NCBI GenBank assembly: GCA_039810085.1
Contig: JBDHWG010000007.1
Coordinates: 62,001-126,000, forward strand
Source: JBDHWG01 sp039810085
Lineage (GTDB): Bacteria > Chloroflexota > Anaerolineae > Epilineales > JAHCIE01
Direction of reading: 5' to 3'
DNA: 64,000 nucleotides
Shown here: piece by piece, positions 8,257 through 16,993 of the stretch
How positions within the stretch are numbered: the first letter of the stretch is position 1
Layout: each line of letters begins with the position of its first letter
Notes under the pieces: model-generated
The model's input: only the letters and a program-made list of their open reading frames with translations
What the model was told of the DNA's origin: nothing
Database searches by the model: none
Program-made: the position numbers and the translations under genes

Positions 8257-10383
8257 CTACTGCGCTCGCCACACCTGCAACTCGCTGGCGAAGTCGTGCG
8301 GCTTGAACCCGATTGGCGCGCCGGTCGTCATCAGGGCGCGGCCAGACAATGCGAGATTATCACTTTCGCGGTGGTAGATGCGGTCAGGGTGCAGGCCGCG
8401 CAAGCGGACGAGCCGCTCGTTGCGGTGCAAAACCATGCGCGGCAGGTAGATGAGGGCGGCGGCGGCCGTCTGCTCCTGGGTTACGTACTCAACGGCGCAC
8501 AAGCCGAACTCGGCCGGTGGAATGAGCCAGTATTGGTCGCCCTCCTGGATAATGGGGCGAACGGCTTTATATTGAGCAATCAGGTCGCGGGCTTCGGCGA
8601 GGTCCTGTTCACACCAGTGGGTGACATCCGCCTCGACACCTAGCCGTCCCTGCATGGCGACGTGGAAGCGGAAAGCCAGCGGTGTCACCCGGCCCGTCTG
8701 GTGGTTCGGTACATTGGAGACGTGACACGCCATTGTCTTGGGCGCGTAGGCTCGGCTGAAGCCATGTTGGATAAATAGGCGGTCCCATGCCTCCGTATTG
8801 TCGCTTGCCCAGAACTCGTCGACGTAGCGCATGATGCCCAGATCAACCCGTCCGCCGCCGCCGCTGCAGCTCTGGAGAATCAGGCGCGGGAACTCGGCAC
8901 GGAGCGCGCCCATCACCTCGTACAGGCCCCACACGTGACGCACCCATAGCTCGCGCTGATCGCGCGGCCAGCCCGGCCAGCCCGGCTCGGTGAACGGGCG
9001 GTTCATGTCCCACTTGACGTAGGCAATGTCATTCTCGCGCAAAAGTTTCCGCAGCATGCCCAGGATGTGCTGCCGGACGTCTTCGCGGCCAAAGTTCAGC
9101 ACCGACTGGGTGCGCAGGAGTGTGCGTTCACGGGTCGGAAAGTGGATGATCCAGTCTGGATGGGCGCGGTACAGGTCGCTGTCCGGGTTGACCATCTCCG
9201 GCTCGACCCAGATGCCAAACTGCATCCCCAGACGATGGACTTCGTCAATCAGCGGCTTCAGCCCCTCGGGGAATTTGGTCGGGTTGACGGTCCAATCGCC
9301 TAGCCCGGCGTTGTCGCTGTTGCGCGCCCCGAACCAGCCATCGTCCACCACGAAGGTCTCTATGCCTAGGGGCGCCACGCGGCGCGCTAAGTCGATCAGG
9401 CGCTCGGTATTGACGTCAAAGTAGACAGCTTCCCAGGAGTTGTAGATGACAGGTCGCGGCTCGGCGCGATGCTCCACCGGCAAAACACACGCACGCTGAT
9501 AGGCATGCAGATGGCGGCTCGCTTCGCCAAGCCCGCCCTCCGTGTAGCCCAACATGAGCGTCGGCGTATCAAATGTCTCGCCGGGCATCAGGTCCCACGC
9601 AAAGTCGAACGGGTTCAGACCGCCGACGAAGTGAAGCGTGCCGACGGCCTCGCTCTCGAACGTGAAGGCCCAGTTGCCGCTCCAGGCCAGCTCGCCAAAC
9701 CAGGCTCGTCCAACGCCCTCGTCCGTCTCACCGATCGGGGCCACCGCAAACCAGGGGTTCCCGTAGTGGCTGGTGTGGCCGCGGCGGCTGTCCAGGCTGA
9801 ACCGGCCGCGCTTCAGCGGCGTCTTCTCCAAGTGCGTCTCCGACCCCCACATGCCGTGCAGGTAGAACAGCTCATACTCGCCGCCCTGCCACGCCATGGC
9901 CGCGCTGGCAACCCCATTCACGGTGATGGTCTCAGAGGAGTGGTTTTCAAGACGCACGGTACGACCCATGAGGTCGAAAGGCGCGTACACCTCGAAGCGA
10001 TGGATGAGGCGCAAGGTGTACACGGGGTCTTCAAAGACAAGATCGAGGGTTCCCCCGTCGTCGCCATCGCTCACCTTCGCTTCAAGAAAGCGGAGATTGG
10101 CCGCGCGCACCCCATCGTGGTACGTCACCTGGAGCGCCGGCTCCTTGAACGTCGGGTCGCCATAGACCGGGTACGCCAGCGGAACCTGATCCAGCATCGG
10201 GCCAAAGGTCGCAATGGAGAAGGCGTGCGAGAGCGCCTGATAGTCCTCCGGGCTGGCGAGCCGCTCGCCCCAGTGATCCAATTGCAGGCGGCCATGGGGG
10301 CCGATGGACAAAGCCATGCCCGTCCGCTCGGTCTCCAATACCCACATGGGACGCCCGTCCACTTCGGTCGTTCTAATTGTCAC
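8257..10383 (-). CDS. Alpha-galactosidase, glycoside hydrolase family 36
   Basis: At 708 residues this is a full-length GH36 enzyme: N-terminal beta-supersandwich (about 1-320), catalytic (beta/alpha)8 barrel with FVVDDGWFGARN, and a C-terminal beta domain. The retaining nucleophile is Asp459 in YVKWDMNR and the acid/base is Asp528 in WASDNTEAWDR, both present. It releases terminal alpha-galactose from raffinose-type oligosaccharides or galactomannan side chains. No signal peptide is visible, so it probably acts inside the cell on imported oligosaccharides. The start is GTG at 10383, preceded by AGGAAAGG. It lies downstream of the membrane protein and the VCBS lipoprotein on the same strand; a sugar ABC importer with its own terminator lies further upstream. 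No alternative family seems plausible. Confidence 0.95.
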   Translation of the reverse strand: MTIRTTEVDGRPMWVLETERTGMALSIGPHGRLQLDHWGERLASPEDYQALSHAFSIATFGPMLDQVPLAYPVYGDPTFKEPALQVTYHDGVRAANLRFLEAKVSDGDDGGTLDLVFEDPVYTLRLIHRFEVYAPFDLMGRTVRLENHSSETITVNGVASAAMAWQGGEYELFYLHGMWGSETHLEKTPLKRGRFSLDSRRGHTSHYGNPWFAVAPIGETDEGVGRAWFGELAWSGNWAFTFESEAVGTLHFVGGLNPFDFAWDLMPGETFDTPTLMLGYTEGGLGEASRHLHAYQRACVLPVEHRAEPRPVIYNSWEAVYFDVNTERLIDLARRVAPLGIETFVVDDGWFGARNSDNAGLGDWTVNPTKFPEGLKPLIDEVHRLGMQFGIWVEPEMVNPDSDLYRAHPDWIIHFPTRERTLLRTQSVLNFGREDVRQHILGMLRKLLRENDIAYVKWDMNRPFTEPGWPGWPRDQRELWVRHVWGLYEVMGALRAEFPRLILQSCSGGGGRVDLGIMRYVDEFWASDNTEAWDRLFIQHGFSRAYAPKTMACHVSNVPNHQTGRVTPLAFRFHVAMQGRLGVEADVTHWCEQDLAEARDLIAQYKAVRPIIQEGDQYWLIPPAEFGLCAVEYVTQEQTAAAALIYLPRMVLHRNERLVRLRGLHPDRIYHRESDNLALSGRALMTTGAPIGFKPHDFASELQVWRAQ

Positions 10384-10404
10384 GCGTAATAACCTTTCCT
10401 GTTG

Positions 10405-11169
10405 TTAGATTGAGCGGCGCGCTAGGCGCTGGCGCAAGAAAGTGTGCGCCGCGATAAGGAGCAGTGTCATCTCGCCGGCGTTCCACCAGAAATGAACGTC
10501 GAGGCGGGGAGCAGTCGTAAGACCCGGCAGGTTGCAGAACAGCGTCCCCTGGGTGAAGGCGCTCCGCGCGAGCCAACCGTCAGCGCCCAGGATACCCGGC
10601 AAGCCCTGGGCGGACACGCTCTGCACACCGAGATTTCGCAACTCCTGCAGCATCTGCACGTAGCGCGCCATGAGATACGTGTGTTCGAGCGAGTGCGCCA
10701 CGGACCACGTCAGAAGCAGCCAGACGAATGGATTGCGAAAGCCCTTGGCGATGAGATACACCATCACCAGAACGACGGTCCAGTTCCATACGAAGTGAAT
10801 CCACTCGGAGTTGGCCGGCGAGACAAACCCGGCCGACTGGGACGCCGGCCAGTTCAGAATGTGGTACTCGACCCACTGGGCAAGGTGCTCGAGGGTATGA
10901 AACCCCTGCGCGGCCAACAGCACGCTGAGCACCATCACCACGACACCGTAGCGGCGCGCGTCGGTGCGCCACTTCAGGACCGCCGGGATAAGCAGCAGAC
11001 ACAACACCATGACGGTGGCGGCCCAGAGCGGCCAGCCGGCCCATATCATCTGCACAGCGGCGAGCGCCAGCCCTATGACCAGCATCACCACGAGCGCGAG
11101 CGTTTGCTCACGCGGATTTACGAGGTCGAGGACCGGGAACCGCGAGGGCTGCATCGGGCGTTCCATCAT
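10405..11169 (-). CDS. Polytopic membrane protein with repeated H-x-LEH motifs
   Basis: I do not recognise this 254-residue protein. It has about six hydrophobic segments (roughly 22-42, 47-66, 75-92, 127-141, 147-158 and a C-terminal one). Two segments carry a similar motif: FHTLEH, with H91 and H95, and AHSLEH, with H159 and H163; H103 and other histidines lie nearby. Such paired membrane histidines could hold heme or a metal, which is inference only. The ATG at 11169 follows GAGGTG and is preferred to the GTG two codons earlier. The gene lies 20 nt downstream of the VCBS/UnbV gene and 22 nt upstream of alpha-galactosidase, all on one strand, so a three-gene operon is likely. Confidence 0.75.
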   Translation of the reverse strand: MMERPMQPSRFPVLDLVNPREQTLALVVMLVIGLALAAVQMIWAGWPLWAATVMVLCLLLIPAVLKWRTDARRYGVVVMVLSVLLAAQGFHTLEHLAQWVEYHILNWPASQSAGFVSPANSEWIHFVWNWTVVLVMVYLIAKGFRNPFVWLLLTWSVAHSLEHTYLMARYVQMLQELRNLGVQSVSAQGLPGILGADGWLARSAFTQGTLFCNLPGLTTAPRLDVHFWWNAGEMTLLLIAAHTFLRQRLARRSI

Positions 11170-11188
11170 AGACACCTCACCTGCATAC

Positions 11189-12961
11189 TTAGCGCGTCAC
11201 CGTCAGCCGCGTCTGGGACGTGACAGGCGCAACGGATGAGACAGCGCCGTCGGACCAGCGGATGTCGAGGCCCTGTAGCTTCGCGTCCGCCGGAAAGCCG
11301 AAGTGAAGGCGCGAAGGCGGGCCGGATAGGTAGCCGCTCGCGCTGCGAACGTCGCGGGTCAGATCGCCCGCGCTCGTGTGCAGCGTGACCTTCGCCCCAA
11401 CCGCCCGTGTATTGTGGCTGTCGGGCCAGGCCAGGTCCACTTCGACGCTGCCACCCCCGCAGAGGCGATTCTCGAAAAGCTGCGCCGGCGACTGAAGGTT
11501 GTTGACGACGATATCAAGCTGACCGTCGTTGTTGAGGTCGGCCATGACCATCCCTCGCCCGCTGGCCGTCGAGCCGAGGCCCCAGGACGGTGCGGGAACG
11601 AAGCGCCCCGCGCCGTTGTTGCGGAACGCCTGGTTCGCCTCGACAAGCTCGTTGTTGGGAAGGTAGCCGAACAGCTCTTTGGCGATCATGCCGTTGACGA
11701 CGTAGAGATCGAGATAGCCGTCGTTGTCCAGGTCGCCAAACTGCGAGGACCAGCTCCAGCCTGTCGCGTCCACGCCGCGCCGCTGCGCCTCATCCTTGAA
11801 ACCGCCGGAGCCATCCGGCAGATGCAGCACATTCTCCATGATCTGCGGATCGCTCTTGGGTAGATGCGGGTGCATGTCGGCCATCATCGGCAGCCAGGCA
11901 GCCAGGGCGCGCACGTCTATTTCGTACGCCTTCATGTCCGCTGCGAACAAGGCCGTCTGCCCGCTATTGTCGATGTCGCCCCAGTCGAAGCTCATCGTGC
12001 TCTCGGTCGTCTCGCGGAACGGCGCAATACTTTGCCACGTGTCGCCGGCGCGCCGCCACATGGCATCCGGCTCCTCGAAGTCGTTGCCGATGATGATATC
12101 CGGGTGTCCGTCGCCCTTGAGGTCTGTCAGCGCGATCGCCAACGCCTGCGCGTGATCGGTGAGGCGCTGTGGCAAGAAGGCATCGCCATCGTGGTGGTAC
12201 ACATACACACCGCCGTTGTTGCTGAACAGGAATGCGTTGGCCTGCACCTGGCTTAGCTCGGCATCGTAGGAGCCGGTGACAAGGTCGAGGTCGCCTTTCC
12301 CCCACAGATCACCCCAGGCCATGACATAGGCGGGGGCGAGAACGTTAGGCAGCGTCCGTCGGGCGAACTGGCTGCCCGCGCCAGGTGGACCGCCCTCGTT
12401 GTGCCAGTAGCTCACGCCGCTAGTTCGGTGGGTGAAAACGATGTCGAGACGCCCGTCGCCGTCCACATCCACAATGTTCACGGCGCGCGTATTCGACTCG
12501 TCGAGCGTCTCCTTGCGGAAGTGGAAGTCGCCCTCGTTCCAGAGAATCGTCGACGGGCCGTTCAGGTCGGCGAGAACGATGTCGAGGCGGCCGTCTCCGT
12601 CCAGGTCGTTGACGGCCACGCCCGCGCCGTTGCTCTCGAAGAGATGCACAACGTCCCCGTGGACGGTCGTCGTGTGGTCGAGGGTGTGGGCCACGAATTG
12701 ATTCAGGCATTGCTGAGGTGCATCTAGAGGGACGGAACTCACGCGGACTGGAACCGAAGGGCCAGGGGAAACGGCAGGCGTCACTACCGCGTCTGTGCGC
12801 GTCAAGCGGCTGCACCCGGTGAGCAGGAGCAGCAGCACGACGCCGAGGAGAGGTAACGACGGAAGACACGGAACACACGGCAAGGGGAACCCAAGCCCTC
12901 CGTTTATCCGTTGCCTATCCGTTGTCAGTCGGGCCGAGGGATGCTTCACGTCGTTCAGCAT
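11189..12961 (-). CDS. VCBS/FG-GAP repeat lipoprotein with ASPIC/UnbV C-terminus
   Basis: A secreted, lipid-anchored beta-propeller-like protein. LLLLLTGC is a clear lipobox; after it come repeated calcium-binding-type FG-GAP/VCBS segments (VNDLDGDGRLDIV, VDVDGDGRLDIV, FGDLDNDGYLDLY, MADLNNDGQLDIV), and the end (about the last 80 residues) matches the ASPIC/UnbV domain found in CRTAC1-type proteins. Function is unknown; such proteins bind calcium and probably surface glycans or partners. The start is uncertain. ATG at 12961 is used here, but the stretch 12857-12966 consists of short dispersed repeat words, so translation may begin at TTG 12883, just before the signal sequence. It heads the operon with the H-x-LEH membrane protein and alpha-galactosidase. 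Confidence 0.8.
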   Translation of the reverse strand: MLNDVKHPSARLTTDRQRINGGLGFPLPCVPCLPSLPLLGVVLLLLLTGCSRLTRTDAVVTPAVSPGPSVPVRVSSVPLDAPQQCLNQFVAHTLDHTTTVHGDVVHLFESNGAGVAVNDLDGDGRLDIVLADLNGPSTILWNEGDFHFRKETLDESNTRAVNIVDVDGDGRLDIVFTHRTSGVSYWHNEGGPPGAGSQFARRTLPNVLAPAYVMAWGDLWGKGDLDLVTGSYDAELSQVQANAFLFSNNGGVYVYHHDGDAFLPQRLTDHAQALAIALTDLKGDGHPDIIIGNDFEEPDAMWRRAGDTWQSIAPFRETTESTMSFDWGDIDNSGQTALFAADMKAYEIDVRALAAWLPMMADMHPHLPKSDPQIMENVLHLPDGSGGFKDEAQRRGVDATGWSWSSQFGDLDNDGYLDLYVVNGMIAKELFGYLPNNELVEANQAFRNNGAGRFVPAPSWGLGSTASGRGMVMADLNNDGQLDIVVNNLQSPAQLFENRLCGGGSVEVDLAWPDSHNTRAVGAKVTLHTSAGDLTRDVRSASGYLSGPPSRLHFGFPADAKLQGLDIRWSDGAVSSVAPVTSQTRLTVTR

Positions 12962-12966
12962 GACAG
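12857..12966. repeat. Mosaic of short dispersed intergenic words
   Basis: Three word types sit side by side. ACGGAAGACACGGAA (12859-12873) recurs on the minus strand at 45096-45110 with one change. TATCCGTTG occurs twice 11 nt apart at 12905 and 12916. CGAGGGATGCTTC (12935-12947) recurs on the minus strand at 50146-50158. All lie at or before gene starts. From memory, similar words are scattered through many Chloroflexota intergenic regions. Confidence 0.55.
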
Positions 12967-12982
12967 TATGTAAACAGAAGGT

Positions 12983-13010
12983 GGTGGGGCGTAGATGGCT
13001 ACGCCCCACC
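12983..13010 (-). terminator. Terminator after the sugar importer operon
   Basis: A perfect 12-bp stem (GGTGGGGCGTAG, loop ATGG on the plus strand, then its complement) begins 10 nt after the binding-protein stop codon and is followed on the minus strand by a short T/C-rich run. It marks the end of the 16801-13020 transcription unit. Confidence 0.75.
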
Positions 13011-13019
13011 GGATGTGCA

Positions 13020-14447
13020 TTACTTGAACAGCGCGTTGACCTGGTCGCTGGCCTGCTTCAGGGCGGTCGCAGGATCCGCCTGGCCCAGCATGATGCTGTC
13101 CATGACCGGGTTCATGATGTTGGTCACCTGAGCGCCGTTGTCCGTGATGGGGAAGAGGAACGTGACGTTGGGATCGGTACCTTCATCGGTGAACGCGGTC
13201 ACATCCACGCCCTTGGCCTTGTGCGCCGCAATGGACTTATCCACGCCCGACTTGATGGCCGGGAAGACCACACCGGTCGAGCCGACGATATCCTCGCACT
13301 CCTGCGAGGCCGCGAACTTCACCCACTGCCACGCTTCTTCCTGGTGCTTCGAGCCAACCCAGATCGAGTCCGCGAGACCGTTGAACATGCTCTTGCGTCC
13401 CTGCGGCCCCTTGGGGAGCAGGGCAAAGCCGACCGGGAACTTGGAGTTGTTGACGTAGTCGTTGATGAGCCAGGAGCCGTCGGTCGTCAACGCGCCCTTG
13501 CCCGACTGGAACAGGGTGCCGCCGCCCAGGCTCGTGACGTCGGCAAGGGGTGGCGTAAAGCCCTTCTTGACCAGGCCGGCGTACCACGCCATCGTCTCGG
13601 CGAGCTTCGGATCGTCATAGTAGTACTTCTTCGCCCACGGACCGTCGGTGAACTTGAAGCCGTTGCTCACGGCGAACATGCTCCACTGAGTCTGGCCGGA
13701 GAAGCCGCCCGACCCCTGGTTGATGAAGCCGTACTGCACAACGTTCTTCGGGTCGAAGTTGGGGCTGGCGCCGTTGTTGCCATTCTTGTCGATGCTCAGC
13801 TTCGCAATCAGCTGGCCGAACGTCCCGCCGTCCTGTGGATTCCAGGTCAGGTCCTTGAGGCTCGCCGGGTCGACACCGGCCTTCTTCAACATGTCGCCGT
13901 TGTAGATGATGGCGACGGTATCCCAGTCCTTGGGCAGGCCATAGCGCTTGCCGTCGCGCGTCCACAGGTCGGCGAGCTGGCCGATGTACTGCTTCGTGTC
14001 GACCTTGTCCCTATCGACCAGTGGCTGGATGTCGACGAGCTGGCCCTTGGCCGCAAACTCAGGATACTTCGCCAGGTGATCGGTGAAGACATCGGGCGCT
14101 GTGCCGCTCACCATGCCGGTCTGGATGTTGTTCCAGTAGTCGTTCCAACCTGACTGCTCGATCTTGACGGTAAGATTTGGATTCTTGGCGTGGAACGCAT
14201 CGGCGCACTGCTGGTAGGCGGGTAGCTGATTCGCGTCCCACAGCACGTAGCGAATCTCAACGGGGGCGCCGCCACTCTGGGCGGCTGCGGCAGGCGCCCC
14301 CGTCGCAGCCGCTGGCGCATTCGAAGCGCCTTGTTGAGCGGGCGCAGTGGATTGTTGTTGGGCCGACCCGCCGCACGCAGCGACGAGAACAGCCAGGACA
14401 AGAGCGGTACAGGCGGTTAGAAGTAGGGAACGTTGTTGATAGCGCAT
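13020..14447 (-). CDS. Sugar ABC importer, extracellular solute-binding lipoprotein (family 1)
   Basis: A 475-residue lipoprotein with a type II signal peptide and lipobox LVAAC, lipidated at Cys25, then an Ala/Gln/Pro-rich linker to about residue 60. The mature part reads as a family 1 (maltose/multiple-sugar type) binding protein: EIRYVLWDANQ, the KVEIEQSGWNDYWN region with its VKIEQSGWNDYW core, and NGLADSIWVGSKHQEEAWQWVKF near the C-terminus, a segment typical of CUT1 binding proteins. It captures an oligosaccharide outside the membrane for the two permeases encoded just upstream. The ATPase is not encoded in this window; CUT1 systems often share an MsmX-type ATPase. It is the last gene of the operon, after a small intercistronic hairpin. 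Confidence 0.92.
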   Translation of the reverse strand: MRYQQRSLLLTACTALVLAVLVAACGGSAQQQSTAPAQQGASNAPAAATGAPAAAAQSGGAPVEIRYVLWDANQLPAYQQCADAFHAKNPNLTVKIEQSGWNDYWNNIQTGMVSGTAPDVFTDHLAKYPEFAAKGQLVDIQPLVDRDKVDTKQYIGQLADLWTRDGKRYGLPKDWDTVAIIYNGDMLKKAGVDPASLKDLTWNPQDGGTFGQLIAKLSIDKNGNNGASPNFDPKNVVQYGFINQGSGGFSGQTQWSMFAVSNGFKFTDGPWAKKYYYDDPKLAETMAWYAGLVKKGFTPPLADVTSLGGGTLFQSGKGALTTDGSWLINDYVNNSKFPVGFALLPKGPQGRKSMFNGLADSIWVGSKHQEEAWQWVKFAASQECEDIVGSTGVVFPAIKSGVDKSIAAHKAKGVDVTAFTDEGTDPNVTFLFPITDNGAQVTNIMNPVMDSIMLGQADPATALKQASDQVNALFK

Positions 14448-14472
14448 GAGTTTTCTCCTCTGGTTATGCTAA

Positions 14473-14488
14473 AGTGCCAGGTGGCACT
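14473..14488 (-). other. Small intercistronic stem-loop before the binding-protein gene
   Basis: AGTGCC-AGGT-GGCACT forms a perfect 6-bp hairpin between the permease stop and the binding-protein start. It could stabilise or process the mRNA; no T run follows, so it is not a clear terminator. Confidence 0.45.
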
Positions 14489-14496
14489 CGACCGCG

Positions 14497-15426
14497 TTAC
14501 TTGATACCGCTGAACTGGATAGAGTTGATGACCTTGCGGCCCAAGATAGCGAACAACAGGACCGTCGGGATGATGCTGACGATGGTGCCGGCCATGAGGC
14601 CCGTCCAATCGGGCGCGCCCTGGGGTGTCTGGGAGCGGAAGACGGCCAGCGCCACGGTTAACACGCGAACGTCTTCATTCTGTCCGACCAGGAAGGGCCA
14701 CAGGTAGTTGTTCCAGGTGCTGACGAAGGTGAGGATGGCGAGCGTCGTGATCGGCGGCCAGCTCAGCGGCACGACGATCCGCCAGAATAGACCGAACGTG
14801 CTCGAGCCGTCGAGCCTCGCCGCCTCCTCAAGCTCCTTGTTGATGCCCAGGAAGAACTGCCTCAGGAAGAACACCGCGAACGGCGACATGAGAATCGTCG
14901 GCGCGACGATACCCCAGAACGTGTTCTCCAGGTGCAGGCTACGGATGAGGATGAAGTTGGGGATGAGCGTGACAATCCCCGGAATCAGCAGCGCGGCGAT
15001 GTAGCAGAAGAAAATCTGCTCGCGGAACGGGAAGTTCATGCGGGCGAAAGCATACGCTGCCAGGGCGCTGAAGAAGGTCTGGCCCACAACGACGAGGATG
15101 GAGACGATGATGGAGTTCCGCAGATACAGCGGGAAGTTGAGCACCTGGCCGGAGCCGCCCAGCCGAATGGCGTCTGCCTGGCTAATCTGACCCAGCACAC
15201 GCTGGAAGTTCACCCAGGTGAACCCGACCGGCAGCAGCGTACTCGGGTTGGCAATCAACTCCCGCTGCGTGGAGAGCGCCGTGCGTAGAATCCACCAGAA
15301 GGGGAATAGGGTGATGAAGATGATGAGGATCAGCAAGGCCCAGCCCAGGATGCGGCCAATCGGGAAAGGCCTCCGTGGACGGGTTAGGGTTACAGACGGG
15401 GTTGAGGTGATGGTCTCGGTTGCCAT
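14497..15426 (-). CDS. Carbohydrate ABC transporter permease, MalG/UgpE type
   Basis: A 309-residue inner-membrane permease with six expected helices. The first is GWALLILIIFITLFPFWW at about 28-46. The EAA loop that docks the ATPase reads EEAARLDGSSTFGLFWRIVVP near residues 205-225, fully consistent with MalG-type subunits, and the protein ends in INSIQFSGIK, the usual end for this subunit. It pairs with the MalF-like permease whose gene ends 38 nt upstream. Together they form the channel for the solute captured by the downstream lipoprotein. Confidence 0.93.
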   Translation of the reverse strand: MATETITSTPSVTLTRPRRPFPIGRILGWALLILIIFITLFPFWWILRTALSTQRELIANPSTLLPVGFTWVNFQRVLGQISQADAIRLGGSGQVLNFPLYLRNSIIVSILVVVGQTFFSALAAYAFARMNFPFREQIFFCYIAALLIPGIVTLIPNFILIRSLHLENTFWGIVAPTILMSPFAVFFLRQFFLGINKELEEAARLDGSSTFGLFWRIVVPLSWPPITTLAILTFVSTWNNYLWPFLVGQNEDVRVLTVALAVFRSQTPQGAPDWTGLMAGTIVSIIPTVLLFAILGRKVINSIQFSGIK

Positions 15427-15464
15427 TATCGTTCTCCTATCTCATGGGCTTCGTCGTGAACAGA

Positions 15465-16400
15465 CTAGGCAAGATCCGACTGATCGCTGCGCAGGATGCG
15501 CATCTGCGCGAGGGTGACGAGGAGAAGTATCACGAAGAGCGCAACCGAGATGGTTGTGGCATACCCCATCTGGAACCGAGAGAACGCCACCTCGTAGATG
15601 TACCAGTTGATGACGCGCGTCGCGTCGACCGGACCACCCTTCGTTGTGACCGCGATGGTATCGAAGATCTGGAAGGAGCCAATCACGGTCGTGACCAGGA
15701 CGAAGACGAGGACGGGTCGCAGCAGCGGGAGCGTGATGGACCATAGCATGCGCATCTCACCCGCCCCATCAATTGCCCCTGCCTCATACACGTCCTTCGG
15801 GATGGTCTGTAGCCCAGCGAAGACGAGCAGCGCCGTGTAGCCGGTGTACTGCCAGTTGTTGATAAGGGCGATGGACGGCATGGCCTGGACGACACTGCCC
15901 AGGAACCCCTGGCGCGGGATGCCGAAAAAGCCCAGGAAATGGTTCGCGATGCCGAGGGAGGGATCCAGAATCCAGAGCCAGATCAGCGCCACCACAACGG
16001 GCGGGAGCAGCCACGGCAGGACCAGGACGCCGCGCACAAACAGCGACTTGGTCAGGCGGTCCATCATCACGGCGAGTGCGATGGCGACAATGGTTTGTAG
16101 TGGGATGTTGAGGACCACGTAGTAGAGAGTCATCCGGAGGGCGTGCCAGAACTGTTCATCCCCCAGCAGTTGCTGATAGTTGGCCGCGCCCACGAACTCA
16201 GCGGGGCGTAGCATGTCCCAGTTGGTGAAGCTGATGAACAGACCGCGGATGGCCGGCACGGCATAGAAGACAATGAAGCCAATCAAACTGGGGAGAATGA
16301 ACAGCCAGGCCAGCAACGTCTCGCCCTTCGTCCACTGTCTCACCCACTCCGGCTGGGTACGCGCCTTTCGGGTTTGAAGGGCGCCAGCGTCAGCGCTCAT
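15465..16400 (-). CDS. Carbohydrate ABC transporter permease, MalF/UgpA type
   Basis: A 311-residue permease with six membrane segments; the first, LLAWLFILPSLIGFIVFYAVPAI, is at about 28-50. The EAA motif is YEAGAIDGAGEMRMLWSITLP near residue 205-225, standard for MalF-like subunits. It lies between the receiver gene, whose stop is 20 nt upstream, and the MalG-like permease, on one transcript. The substrate is not fixed by sequence; the alpha-galactosidase locus downstream suggests a galactose-containing oligosaccharide. Confidence 0.93.
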   Translation of the reverse strand: MSADAGALQTRKARTQPEWVRQWTKGETLLAWLFILPSLIGFIVFYAVPAIRGLFISFTNWDMLRPAEFVGAANYQQLLGDEQFWHALRMTLYYVVLNIPLQTIVAIALAVMMDRLTKSLFVRGVLVLPWLLPPVVVALIWLWILDPSLGIANHFLGFFGIPRQGFLGSVVQAMPSIALINNWQYTGYTALLVFAGLQTIPKDVYEAGAIDGAGEMRMLWSITLPLLRPVLVFVLVTTVIGSFQIFDTIAVTTKGGPVDATRVINWYIYEVAFSRFQMGYATTISVALFVILLLVTLAQMRILRSDQSDLA

Positions 16401-16420
16401 ACATTTCCTCCCTGGTTAGT

Positions 16421-16801
16421 TCACAACGGCTGGGTCACTTGGTGCAAAGCGCGGCGCAATACTGTGGGTAACACCGGTTTAGTGAGGCATACGGTTGCTC
16501 CCATCTCCAGGCCACGACGACGCTCGTCCTGGGTGCTGCACAAAATGATTGGTATCGAGCGCGTCGCCCCCTGTGCCCTGATCGTCGTCAACAATTCCCA
16601 TCCTTGCTGGCCCAAGGCAACAGGCTCCAGGATAACCGCGCTCAAGTTCTCGACGCCGAGAACGTCAAGCACGCGGCGCTCGTCGGAGCAGGTCAGAACA
16701 CGGTAGTCCCGACTGAGTTCGCGCTCGTATAGGGCCAGGGTGGGCAAGTCGTCGTCGATGATCAGAATGGTCGGGCGAACCGGCTCCATGGTCATCTCCA
16801 A
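16421..16801 (-). CDS. Receiver-only protein with Glu in place of the phospho-Asp
   Basis: A 126-residue stand-alone receiver domain. The acidic triad DDD at 16-18 and the conserved Lys108 (LTKP) are present. The phosphoacceptor position in the beta-3 strand reads VILEPVALGQQGW, with Glu59 where Asp is expected. In other receivers an Asp-to-Glu change at this site can mimic the phosphorylated state; here it may make the protein constitutive, or the domain may act without phosphorylation. It has no output domain. It is the first gene of the sugar-importer operon and lies directly downstream of the large hybrid kinase gene, so it probably belongs to that signalling system, perhaps as an adaptor. 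Start ATG follows GGAG. Confidence 0.85.
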   Translation of the reverse strand: MEMTMEPVRPTILIIDDDLPTLALYERELSRDYRVLTCSDERRVLDVLGVENLSAVILEPVALGQQGWELLTTIRAQGATRSIPIILCSTQDERRRGLEMGATVCLTKPVLPTVLRRALHQVTQPL

Positions 16802-16930
16802 CTGCTGCGGCTGTTCGAGTCAGATTGCTGTAGAAGTAAACGAGGACCCGCCTCGGCTTCATCGAAAAGGCATGGCAGGCTTCAGAAGCAATATTGAAGC
16901 AACAACCATGCCGCCGAGAACCTTGCGGGT

Positions 16931-16988
16931 AGTATAGGACAAATTCACGCCTTTTGTCTTGGACAATCGTATGCGCTACTTGGACAAA
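16931..16988 (-). promoter_or_regulatory. Activator-type promoter with three AraC-like direct repeats
   Basis: On the minus strand a -10 element TATACT (16936-16931) lacks a good -35 hexamer. Upstream, and overlapping, are three direct copies of the half-site whose plus-strand form is GGACAA(A/T): 16937-16943, 16961-16967 and 16982-16988, at 24 and 21 nt spacing. The two upstream copies share the longer form TTGGACAA. AraC-family proteins typically bind direct repeats about 21 bp apart, and the upstream hybrid kinase ends in an AraC domain. Confidence 0.6.
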
Positions 16989-16993
16989 TGATG

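Noticed and set aside
9469..10389. 306-codon plus-strand frame opposite alpha-galactosidase
   Set aside because: The minus strand encodes a full GH36 enzyme with both catalytic Asp residues.
12962..13009. N-terminal extension of the VCBS lipoprotein to GTG 13009
   Set aside because: This stretch is the terminator hairpin of the importer operon, so it is not coding.
12795..14153. 452-codon plus-strand frame opposite the sugar-binding protein
   Set aside because: It spans a terminator hairpin and the antisense of an unmistakable lipoprotein gene.
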